DNA of 13,160 bases from an uncultured Ruminococcus sp. (GTDB lineage Bacteria > Bacillota > Clostridia > Oscillospirales > Ruminococcaceae): the NCBI GenBank assembly GCA_946544695.1, contig CAMNMO010000041.1, forward strand, positions 1-13,160. The letters run 5' to 3'. Positions 8,159 through 13,160 of this stretch are shown here, in pieces; the stretch's first letter is position 1, and every line of letters starts with the position of its first letter. A model generated the notes under the pieces. That model was not told the DNA's origin. It was given only the letters and a program-made list of their open reading frames with translations, and ran no database searches. The translations under genes and the position numbers were made by a program.

Positions 8159-9198
8159 TTAAAGTCACCCCTTGTTATTGCCACCTCATATCCGATGGAT
8201 TTCATGCGCTGTTCAAGACAGCCCCTGCACTGGGCACTTTCATCGCCCGTGCATATCTTGTTATCGTAAAGCATGTATTTCTTCCTGACAGCCGCAGGCG
8301 AAAGGTTTGGCATTATGACATTTGCGCCTGCCTTCACGCCTGCTTCCCTGCCCAGCGGGTTAATGGTGCCCAGCGCAGTCGTGGCAGGCAGCAGCACCCT
8401 CGGCAGAAGTATCCTGCACAGACTCAGCAGGAACAATGTCAGTTCATAGCTGCCCTTAGGTTCGTCCCTGAAAGGTGTATCCTTGTGGGGAAGAAAGGGT
8501 CCTATGCCTATCATCTCGGGCTTGAAGCTCTCAAAGAACAGCATATCCTCAGCTATGCATTCAGCTGTCTGGTAAGGCGAACCCACCATTATGCCCGCAC
8601 CTGTCTGGTAGCCCAGTTCTTTCAGCTGCCGCAGACATTCCATGCGGTTTTCCCACGACATCTCAGCAGGGTGCAGCTTTTCGTAGTGTGCCTTGTCAGC
8701 TGTTTCATGACGCAGCAGATATCTGTCAGCGCCCGCTTCACGCAGTGCCTTGTATTCTTCAAACTCCAGTTCACCCAGCGAAAGTGTAACAGCACAGTCG
8801 GGGTGACGTTCTTTCAGCCTTTTCACTATCCCGCAGAGAGTCTCGCAGGAGTAGCTTTTATCCTCACCGCTTTGCAGCACAAAGGTGCGGAATCCCAGTT
8901 CATAGCCCTCATCACAGCACTCGACTATCTCATCTGCCGTCAGCCGATAGCGCTGCGCATTGGTATTCGACCGCCTGATACCGCAGTACAGGCAGTCGTT
9001 CTTACAGACGTTTGAGAACTCTACTATCCCTCGTATGAAGATCTTTCTGCCGTAATGTTCAATGCTTATTTTCTGTGCGATGCCTGCTGCGTACTCCCTG
9101 TCATCATCGGTGTACTCTGTCAGCACCGTCACCCATTCTTCCTTATCAAGATGCTTTTTTTCATCAAGCTTATCAATAAGTTCCCTGACTCTGCTCAT
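8155..9198 (-). CDS. hydE: [FeFe]-hydrogenase H-cluster radical SAM maturase HydE
   Basis: 347 residues, the usual length. HydE is a radical SAM enzyme needed to build the diiron subcluster of the [FeFe]-hydrogenase active site before it is loaded on HydF. Seen: the radical SAM motif CxxxCxxC (C65, C69, C72, in NVCKNDCLYC), then VLQSGED at 107-113, TLSLGE at 138-143, DRYLLRHETAD at 158-168, GAGIMVGSP at 200-208, GIGPFLPHKDTP at 231-242 and PATTALGTINP at 271-281. The second-cluster cysteines C316, C324 and C327 are kept, matching the accessory cluster of the Thermotoga protein. These are HydE rather than HydG or BioB features. The ATG at 9198 follows GGAG with 7-base spacing, overlapping the end of the preceding gene's coding sequence. 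It acts in the cytoplasm with HydF; no hydG is present in the window. Confidence 0.96.
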   Translation of the reverse strand: MSRVRELIDKLDEKKHLDKEEWVTVLTEYTDDDREYAAGIAQKISIEHYGRKIFIRGIVEFSNVCKNDCLYCGIRRSNTNAQRYRLTADEIVECCDEGYELGFRTFVLQSGEDKSYSCETLCGIVKRLKERHPDCAVTLSLGELEFEEYKALREAGADRYLLRHETADKAHYEKLHPAEMSWENRMECLRQLKELGYQTGAGIMVGSPYQTAECIAEDMLFFESFKPEMIGIGPFLPHKDTPFRDEPKGSYELTLFLLSLCRILLPRVLLPATTALGTINPLGREAGVKAGANVIMPNLSPAAVRKKYMLYDNKICTGDESAQCRGCLEQRMKSIGYEVAITRGDFK

Positions 9199-9202
9199 TT
9201 TT

Positions 9203-9865
9203 TTACTCCGTTCCCGACCTTATCGGACTGTTAGTTTTTTCAGCTGTCATCTGTGCGTGCATGATGGCGGCAGTATACATACCTACCTTTTCCTTCCTGG
9301 CTTTGCTCGGCAGATGTGTCACATTCTCAAGCATGACAGGCTGTGTGCCCGAATCATCAAATACTTCCGCCATGACATAGGCAGTGGCGTTCCTGCCGCT
9401 GTTTTTATGGTAATAAACACGTTTTATATTTTCTATCCTAGCCATCGCCTCGCCCTCAACGAACAGATATCTGCTGCCCATCATAACAGGGCTGCCGCTG
9501 AGGTACCGTGCTGCCAGGAAGTCTTCAAACACCGCATCTATGCCGTCACAGGCTATGATCTCCTTTGTGCGTTCAAGCTGAGGAATGTTACCACGCTTGA
9601 ATACCAGGACACCAAACAGCGCCACGCATACGCCGAGTATTATTATCATTATCCCGCCGCTGAGCGCTTCACTGCTCATAAAACATAAAACTATCCCCAG
9701 AAGTGCCATTGCCGAACCTGCAAGCACGCCTATCATTCTTTTGCGTTTAAGTGCCCCCACAGAAAATCTCTTTGACAATCCCAGGAAATCATCTATCGTC
9801 CTGTATCTGTCGCCCTCTGTGCCTTCCCTGTCGAAAAATCCAAGTATATCTTCATGTCTTTCCAT
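9203..9865 (-). CDS. Two-helix membrane protein of unknown function, third of three paralogues
   Basis: 220 residues; I do not recognise a named family. The N-terminal soluble part (1-42) has the shared IDDFLGLSKRF motif at 24-34. Two hydrophobic stretches follow, about 44-62 and 68-90, with a very short connecting loop, so a helical hairpin in the membrane is likely. The C-terminal soluble domain (91-220) carries the shared pattern of an acidic/basic segment, IIACDGIDAVFEDF at 103-116, and GSRYLFVEGEAMARIENIKRVYY at 130-152 (a pattern shared with the two upstream paralogues). No signal peptide, cysteine cluster or catalytic motif is evident; compared with its siblings the C-terminus is more basic and Thr-rich. 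The ATG at 9865 follows GGGAGG with 6-base spacing. The stop lies 4 bases before hydE, so it belongs to the operon. A membrane anchor or regulatory role is possible, but nothing in the sequence proves it. Confidence 0.85.
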   Translation of the reverse strand: MERHEDILGFFDREGTEGDRYRTIDDFLGLSKRFSVGALKRKRMIGVLAGSAMALLGIVLCFMSSEALSGGIMIIILGVCVALFGVLVFKRGNIPQLERTKEIIACDGIDAVFEDFLAARYLSGSPVMMGSRYLFVEGEAMARIENIKRVYYHKNSGRNATAYVMAEVFDDSGTQPVMLENVTHLPSKARKEKVGMYTAAIMHAQMTAEKTNSPIRSGTE

Positions 9866-9883
9866 TCCGAACCTCCCGTACCG

Positions 9884-10567
9884 TTACACCTCGAAGTCAT
9901 CGTCTATTTTTTGAAGTATGTGTCTAGCATTTTCGATCGGGGCAACTATCTCACGGAATTTCTGCTCCCTCGTTGACTGCCTGAATCCCGACAGCGTAAC
10001 TATATCCACTTTTTTTATCCCGCTTTCGTCCCTGACCTCAGCGCATGCGAAATAGGTGGTGCCGTCATCATCGCTTTCCTCCCTGATAAAGAACCTTGAT
10101 ATATCCCTTATACGGTAAAGGCAGTCGCCTTTTTTGAAAATGTAGGTGCAGCCAAGCAATATCTTTGTGCCCTGAAGCTGCCTTGCATGCACCAGGTCGT
10201 CATAGACCTTCTCCAGCCCGTCAGCCGAAATGATTCTGTCAGAACGCACCATTTCAATGAACGGTGTGCTGCCGTACACTTTCAGCATATAGATACCCAC
10301 GCCTATCAGGAATGCGGCAATTATCAGCCGGAACAGTCCCCCGAGAAAGGCACCGCCGTATGCCATCGAACGAACGACCCAAATCGCCGCACCGATGATA
10401 GTTAGGCCGCCAAGCCCGAAGCAGATCGAACAGGCTATGATCTTTGTTCTTTTTACAGCGGCGGGGCTGAACCTTTTTGTAAGCGCCAGAAATCCATCTA
10501 TCTTGCTGTACATCTGCGCATCTCTGCCGCCCATATCATAATAAGATATTATCTCCTTCTTATCCAT
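9884..10567 (-). CDS. Two-helix membrane protein of unknown function, second of three paralogues
   Basis: 227 residues, clearly related to the genes on both sides. It begins with an acidic, Tyr-rich segment (SYYDMGGRDAQMYSKIDGF), followed by FLALTKRF at 26-33. Two hydrophobic helices are predicted by eye at about 43-65 and 71-96, split by a short loop containing Arg. The C-terminal domain has IISADGLEKVYDDL at 112-125, GCTYIFKKGDCLYRIRDI at 139-156 and a cluster of Asp residues (SDDDG) near 165. No enzymatic motif is seen. A TTG one codon upstream is possible, but GGAGG with 7-base spacing selects the ATG at 10567. The gap to the upstream paralogue is 30 bases, the largest within the operon, and the next paralogue follows after 18 bases. 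Function unknown. Confidence 0.85.
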   Translation of the reverse strand: MDKKEIISYYDMGGRDAQMYSKIDGFLALTKRFSPAAVKRTKIIACSICFGLGGLTIIGAAIWVVRSMAYGGAFLGGLFRLIIAAFLIGVGIYMLKVYGSTPFIEMVRSDRIISADGLEKVYDDLVHARQLQGTKILLGCTYIFKKGDCLYRIRDISRFFIREESDDDGTTYFACAEVRDESGIKKVDIVTLSGFRQSTREQKFREIVAPIENARHILQKIDDDFEV

Positions 10568-10597
10568 CAACTGACCTCCGTTCGGGTCACAGGGCTG

Positions 10598-11212
10598 TTA
10601 TTCCAGCCTTATCTTTGCAGACTCTATCGGCTTGTTTATCGCTTCAAACTGGTTCTGCCGCTGTACCTTTATGGCACTCAGCTTACGCAGTTCAAAGGTT
10701 TCCGAACCGATCTCATCGCTGATATCAGCCTCGCAGTAATATTCGGTGTCATCGCCCGAAGTCTCGGTGCTTATATAGCATTTCTTCACGTCGCTCATAC
10801 GGAACATGAACTTGCCCTGCCTGAACAGGTACCTGCTGCCGATGAAAACATCGCTGCGTTCGATACGTGTGCAGTGCATCAGGTCATCGTAGACTGCCTG
10901 CACACCATCGGAATTTATGATGCTCTTGGCTCTCTCCATCTCCGAACTTTTACCGCCGTTCAGCACAAAGCCGAAAACAATGCCTATCACCACAAACACT
11001 GCTGCACCGACATAAGCCTTAGTCTGCCCGAACAGCAGCGCTATACCCACACACACCGCAGCGCCTGCCAGTGCGATGACAAGGCTTATCGTCCTTGACT
11101 TTGCTGCACTTTTCCCGCCGAACCTTTCTGTCAGCCTGAGAAACTTGTCTATCTCACGGTACTTGTCGGCATCTGCGCCAAGCTTGTCGTAAAAAATATT
11201 CTTGTCCTTCAT
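10598..11212 (-). CDS. Two-helix membrane protein of unknown function, first of three paralogues
   Basis: 204 residues. The shared layout is: a short N-terminal soluble region with IDKFLRLTERF at 21-31; two hydrophobic helices at about 41-62 and 66-86; then a soluble domain with IINSDGVQAVYDDL at 98-111 and IGSRYLFRQGKFMFRMSDV at 124-142. The soluble domain is rich in charged residues and beta-prone, but I cannot assign it to a family. Two ATGs in frame are possible: the one at 11224 touches the GAGG ribosome site, whereas the one at 11212 has 6-base spacing and aligns better with the siblings' N-termini, so I chose 11212. The gene starts 15 bases after hydF ends. Presence of three tandem copies with moderate divergence suggests old duplications whose products may form a hetero-oligomer; this is inference. 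Confidence 0.85.
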   Translation of the reverse strand: MKDKNIFYDKLGADADKYREIDKFLRLTERFGGKSAAKSRTISLVIALAGAAVCVGIALLFGQTKAYVGAAVFVVIGIVFGFVLNGGKSSEMERAKSIINSDGVQAVYDDLMHCTRIERSDVFIGSRYLFRQGKFMFRMSDVKKCYISTETSGDDTEYYCEADISDEIGSETFELRKLSAIKVQRQNQFEAINKPIESAKIRLE

Positions 11213-11227
11213 ATCATACCTCAATTT

Positions 11228-12418
11228 CTATAAAAGCCCGGGAAGTATCTCCAGACTTCTCTTCAATATGCCGTTCATATATGCTATCGCTATGCCGTAA
11301 TTGGTCACAGGCACGCCTGCTTCCTCAACCGTCATCATACGGCTGCTCATTTCACGGGCGTTCAGCATGCAGCCGCCGCAGTGTATCACCAGTGCGTAGT
11401 CAGTCAGGTCATCGGGGAACTCTCTGCCCGAGGAAAATTCCAGCCTGAACTCCTTGCCTGTGTACTTTTTCAGAAGCTTTGGCATCTTGACCGTGCCGAT
11501 ATCCTCGCACTGACGGTGGTGTGTGCAGCCCTCGGATATCAGTATCCTGTCGCCGTCTTTAAGACCGTCTATCGCCTTAGCGCCCCTCACCGCAGGTTCA
11601 AGGAAGCCCTTGTACCTTGCCATAAGTATGGAAAAAGATGTGAGCTTTATATCGGCGGGGGTATCTGCATTTGCCTTTGCAAACACCTGACTGTCGGTTA
11701 TCACCACCGCAGGCTTGGGTGAAAGCTGTTCCAGATAGCCTTTCAGCTCGGTCTCCCGACAGGTCAGCGCAGCTGCACCGTGTTCCAACAGGTCACGTAT
11801 CACCTGCTGCTGCGGAAGTATCAGTCTGCCTTTCGGCGCTGCCTTGTCTATGGGGATACACAGCACTGCCAGTTCGCCCTCGCCTATCAGGTCGCCCACC
11901 AGCTGCCTTGACTGTTCCTTGAACTCGCTCAGCTGTGCAACCTTTTCACGCAGCTCATTTATATTCTTTTTCTCCAGCGCACTGACATATATCTCGTGCT
12001 CACCGACTTCGGGCACACTGTCCAGAAGATCGGACTTGTTCTTTGCTATGACGTATGGTATCCTGCGTTTTTCAAACAGCTCTATCAGCTGTTTTTCGCT
12101 GTCATCGAGCTGCCTTGTGCAGTCGGTGACCAGCACGGCGCAGTCAGTCTTGCCGAGCACCTGCGAAGTCTTTCTGACACGCATCTCACCCAGTTCGCCC
12201 TCATCGTCATATCCCGGGGTGTCGATTATCATTACCGGTCCCATCGGCAGAAGTTCCATCGCCTTGTAAACAGGATCGGTGGTGGTGCCTGGGGTGTCGG
12301 ATACTATCGCAAGCTCCTGATTTGTGAATGCGTTTACCACGCTGGATTTTCCTGCATTCCTGCGTCCGAAAAATCCGATGTGCACCCTCTCGCCCGAGGG
12401 GGTATCGTTCAATCCCAT
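11228..12418 (-). CDS. hydF: [FeFe]-hydrogenase H-cluster maturation GTPase HydF
   Basis: 396 residues, the normal size. HydF is the GTPase and FeS scaffold on which the diiron subcluster is finished before transfer to the hydrogenase HydA. The N-terminal GTPase domain has GRRNAGKSS at 18-26 (G1), DTPGTTTDP at 41-49 (G2), DTPG at 66-69 (G3), NKSD at 127-130 (G4) and SAL at 146-148 (G5). The C-terminal cluster-binding motif is complete: C298-x-H300, then HCGGC at 346-350 (C347 and C350). This combination is diagnostic for HydF against Era-type GTPases. The reading frame extends to a GTG at 12475, but AAAGGAG with 8-base spacing selects the ATG at 12418. It is the first gene of the compact operon and is preceded by a long structured leader. 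No hydrogenase catalytic subunit is in the window. Confidence 0.96.
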   Translation of the reverse strand: MGLNDTPSGERVHIGFFGRRNAGKSSVVNAFTNQELAIVSDTPGTTTDPVYKAMELLPMGPVMIIDTPGYDDEGELGEMRVRKTSQVLGKTDCAVLVTDCTRQLDDSEKQLIELFEKRRIPYVIAKNKSDLLDSVPEVGEHEIYVSALEKKNINELREKVAQLSEFKEQSRQLVGDLIGEGELAVLCIPIDKAAPKGRLILPQQQVIRDLLEHGAAALTCRETELKGYLEQLSPKPAVVITDSQVFAKANADTPADIKLTSFSILMARYKGFLEPAVRGAKAIDGLKDGDRILISEGCTHHRQCEDIGTVKMPKLLKKYTGKEFRLEFSSGREFPDDLTDYALVIHCGGCMLNAREMSSRMMTVEEAGVPVTNYGIAIAYMNGILKRSLEILPGLL

Positions 12419-12500
12419 GATCTCATCTCCTTTACGGTAGGTCATACTGCGTTCCATCTTGCGGATATTATCCACATTGCAGCATAGGTGTGAAAAGCAT

Positions 12501-12537
12501 AAAAATACCCGTGTTCTCCTGAAAAAGAGAGCACGGG
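12501..12537 (-). terminator. Rho-independent terminator or attenuator hairpin upstream of hydF
   Basis: On the minus strand CCCGTGCTCTC (12527-12537) pairs with GAGAACACGGG (12508-12518) over 11 positions with one G-T pair, around an 8-base loop rich in T. TATTTTT (12501-12507) follows directly. The stem is strong. It would end transcripts coming from the TM1266-family gene unless it is prevented from forming; the U tract is broken by one A. Confidence 0.7.
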
Positions 12538-12606
12538 CAGATATACCGATACAGACCCTCGGGACATAGCTGCCCTCGGGCTGAGTGTGCGTACTGCTTT
12601 CGCCTC

Positions 12607-12663
12607 AAAAAAACATTTCGGCGTCAGGAGATGCAATGAATATTGATTTTCAGGTCTCCGCCG
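12607..12663 (-). terminator. Weaker terminator-like hairpin just after the TM1266-family gene
   Basis: On the minus strand CGGCG plus GAGA (12655-12663) pairs with TCTC and CGCCG (12628-12631 and 12619-12623), with a 4-base bulge on the 3' side and a large AT-rich loop. A seven-T run lies at 12607-12613, five bases after the stem. The bulge, the long loop and the gap before the T run make it a poorer terminator than the second hairpin. Confidence 0.4.
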
Positions 12664-12679
12664 TCAGCTTTGCTTAGGC

Positions 12680-12925
12680 TCAGACCGCTGAATATACCGT
12701 TTTTGCTGTAACACCGCTCAGTCTGCCTATCTTGCCGGCAAGGGTGTTTATCTTGTCCTGCGGGGCATCGATGGCGATGCTGATGATGTTGACCTTTTTG
12801 GTGCGGTACGGTACGCCCATCCTGCCGATGATATACTCACCGAATTCATGCAGGATAGCGTTTATGCTTTCCACAGTGCTTCCGTCCTCGATAATGATAG
12901 AGATCACAGCAACTCTTGTCTGCAT
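12680..12925 (-). CDS. TM1266-family protein, putative [FeFe]-hydrogenase system regulator
   Basis: 81 residues, the usual length for this small family of ACT-like (NikR C-terminal-like) domains, often encoded with hydE, hydF and hydG and annotated as an iron-only hydrogenase system regulator. Seen: an alternating beta strand start (RVAVISIIIED), then VESINAILHEFGEYIIGRMGV at about 18-38, PYRTKKVNIISIAIDAP, and a final LAGKIGRLSGVTAKTV segment. These match the Thermotoga TM1266 pattern of LLHNFSEDILLRVGYP and LSGKLGQISGVRVKTV. No DNA-binding domain is visible, so how it might regulate is unknown; a ligand sensor or partner protein is equally possible. An ATG lies two codons upstream (12931), but AAAGGA with 8-base spacing favours 12925. 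It has its own strong promoter and is separated from hydF by a terminator-bearing leader. Confidence 0.88.
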   Translation of the reverse strand: MQTRVAVISIIIEDGSTVESINAILHEFGEYIIGRMGVPYRTKKVNIISIAIDAPQDKINTLAGKIGRLSGVTAKTVYSAV

Positions 12926-12943
12926 GATCATGATCCTTTCTAT

Positions 12944-12958
12944 CGGTGTCAGCCACCG
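12944..12958 (-). repeat. Small hairpin in the 5' leader of the TM1266-family gene
   Basis: CGGTG and CACCG form a perfect 5-bp stem around a 5-base loop, five bases upstream of the AAAGGA ribosome site. It lies inside the predicted roughly 50-base leader. It may tune translation or mRNA stability; the stem is short enough to be chance. Confidence 0.3.
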
Positions 12959-12983
12959 TGAAATATTTTGTTTTTACATTATA

Positions 12984-13012
12984 ATTATATCATGTATGCA
13001 ACGGTTAGTCAA
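12984..13012 (-). promoter_or_regulatory. Sigma-70-type promoter for the TM1266-family gene and possibly the whole cluster
   Basis: On the minus strand TTGACT (13007-13012) and TATAAT (12984-12989) are separated by 17 bases. This is one mismatch from perfect consensus. The start of transcription would be near 12977, giving a leader of about 50 bases before the TM1266-family start codon. The surrounding DNA is AT-rich, unlike the genes. Confidence 0.8.
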
Positions 13013-13124
13013 GCATAACTCATACATTTTTAGTGAATATTATCCGTAAAAATGCACCAAAAAGTTATGATGCCGACAAGCTTTGTCCTCATCGCCCACA
13101 GATGCAGACCTTCAAAGGTAACAC

Positions 13125-13153
13125 TTGACATATTCACAATTCTGTGATATAAT
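13125..13153 (+). promoter_or_regulatory. Consensus sigma-70 promoter reading off the right edge
   Basis: TTGACA (13125-13130) and TATAAT (13148-13153) are both perfect consensus with 17-base spacing, on the plus strand. The gene it drives lies outside the window. It faces away from the minus-strand promoter, about 110 bases from it. With such a strong match, tight repression would be expected, which fits the dyad symmetry overlapping the -10 box. Confidence 0.8.
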
Positions 13154-13157
13154 CACA
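13134..13157 (+). promoter_or_regulatory. Possible operator: overlapping TCACA/TGTGA dyads around the -10 box
   Basis: TCACA (13134-13138), TGTGA (13143-13147) and TCACA (13153-13157) form two overlapping inverted repeats with 4- and 5-base spacers, the second enclosing the -10 element. The half-sites resemble those of Rex or CRP/FNR-type regulators, but those use a 6-base spacer, so I do not name the regulator. Confidence 0.35.
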
Positions 13158-13160
13158 ATA

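Larger units (their letters stand above)
12419..12679 (-). promoter_or_regulatory. Structured intergenic leader between the TM1266-family gene and hydF
   Basis: These 261 bases have no convincing gene. On the minus strand they hold a hairpin ending in a seven-T run (12607-12663), a GC-rich middle part with CCCGAGGG present twice 17 bases apart (12556-12563 and 12573-12580), a strong hairpin followed by a T-rich tract (12501-12537), and a weak promoter-like pair (TTTTCA then GATAAT, 18-base spacing) shortly before the hydF ribosome site. GGGCAG (12570-12575) and GCAC (12587-12590) could pair with CTGCCCGTGC (12531-12540), which would break the strong hairpin. That is the layout of an attenuator, but I match it to no known riboswitch class. 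Judged by eye only. Confidence 0.45.

Noticed and set aside
12442..12636. 64-residue minus-strand open frame in the leader
   Set aside because: It runs through both the hairpin and the hydF ribosome-site region, lacks a ribosome site and has unlike codon use. The DNA is better explained as regulatory.
12625..12660. Tetrahydrofolate riboswitch (CATTGCATC on the minus strand)
   Set aside because: Only a short string matches; the paired 5' half and the pseudoknot elements are absent.
12630..12665. B12 box of a cobalamin riboswitch (GGAGACCTG on the minus strand)
   Set aside because: Only nine bases fit. The other conserved parts would have to lie inside the TM1266 coding sequence and are not seen.
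13134..13157. Rex or CRP/FNR operator at the right-edge promoter
   Set aside because: The half-sites fit, but the spacers are 4 and 5 bases rather than 6, so the regulator cannot be named; kept only as an unnamed dyad.

Overview
The window carries 13 genes, all read on the minus strand, so the order of transcription runs from right to left. Base composition and codon use (frequent ATA, GGC and AGG), strong GGAGG-type ribosome sites and very tight packing suggest an anaerobic Clostridia-class Firmicute. A Ruminococcus-like member of the Oscillospiraceae is my best guess, from general resemblance only. No rRNA, tRNA, insertion sequence or CRISPR array was seen.

From the right edge inwards the layout is as follows. 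(1) An AT-rich spacer holds two consensus promoters facing away from each other. One reads off the right edge; the other reads into the cluster. (2) A small TM1266-family gene (putative regulator linked to [FeFe]-hydrogenase) is followed by a 261-bp leader with two terminator-like hairpins and a possible alternative pairing. (3) Next come hydF (H-cluster scaffold GTPase), three paralogous two-helix membrane proteins of unknown function, and hydE (H-cluster radical SAM maturase). (4) Two consecutive nitrogenase-like triads follow, each a NifH-like ATPase, a NifD-like subunit and a NifK-like subunit. (5) Last is hypF, the carbamoyltransferase that starts cyanide-ligand synthesis for [NiFe]-hydrogenase, cut by the left edge.

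From hydF to hypF the genes overlap by 1 to 8 bases or are separated by at most 30 bases, and each has its own ribosome site. This looks like a single 12-gene operon. The nitrogenase-like subunits are shorter than true NifD/NifK, lack a cysteine at the place of the FeMo-cofactor ligand where I can align it, and have no nifB, nifE or nifN beside them. They are therefore unlikely to be a diazotrophic nitrogenase. They are better viewed as uncharacterised ATP-dependent reductase complexes of the wider nitrogenase superfamily (relatives of the protochlorophyllide, Ni-sirohydrochlorin and methylthio-alkane reductases). The second triad has lost most cluster-binding cysteines in its NifK-like subunit, which suggests the two copies have split roles.

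The unusual part is the combination: parts of the [FeFe]-hydrogenase maturation machinery (HydE and HydF, with no HydG here), a [NiFe]-type cyanide-ligand enzyme (HypF), two nitrogenase-like complexes and a membrane-protein trio in one transcription unit. A metallocluster assembly or reduction system is a reasonable inference. No substrate can be read from the sequence.
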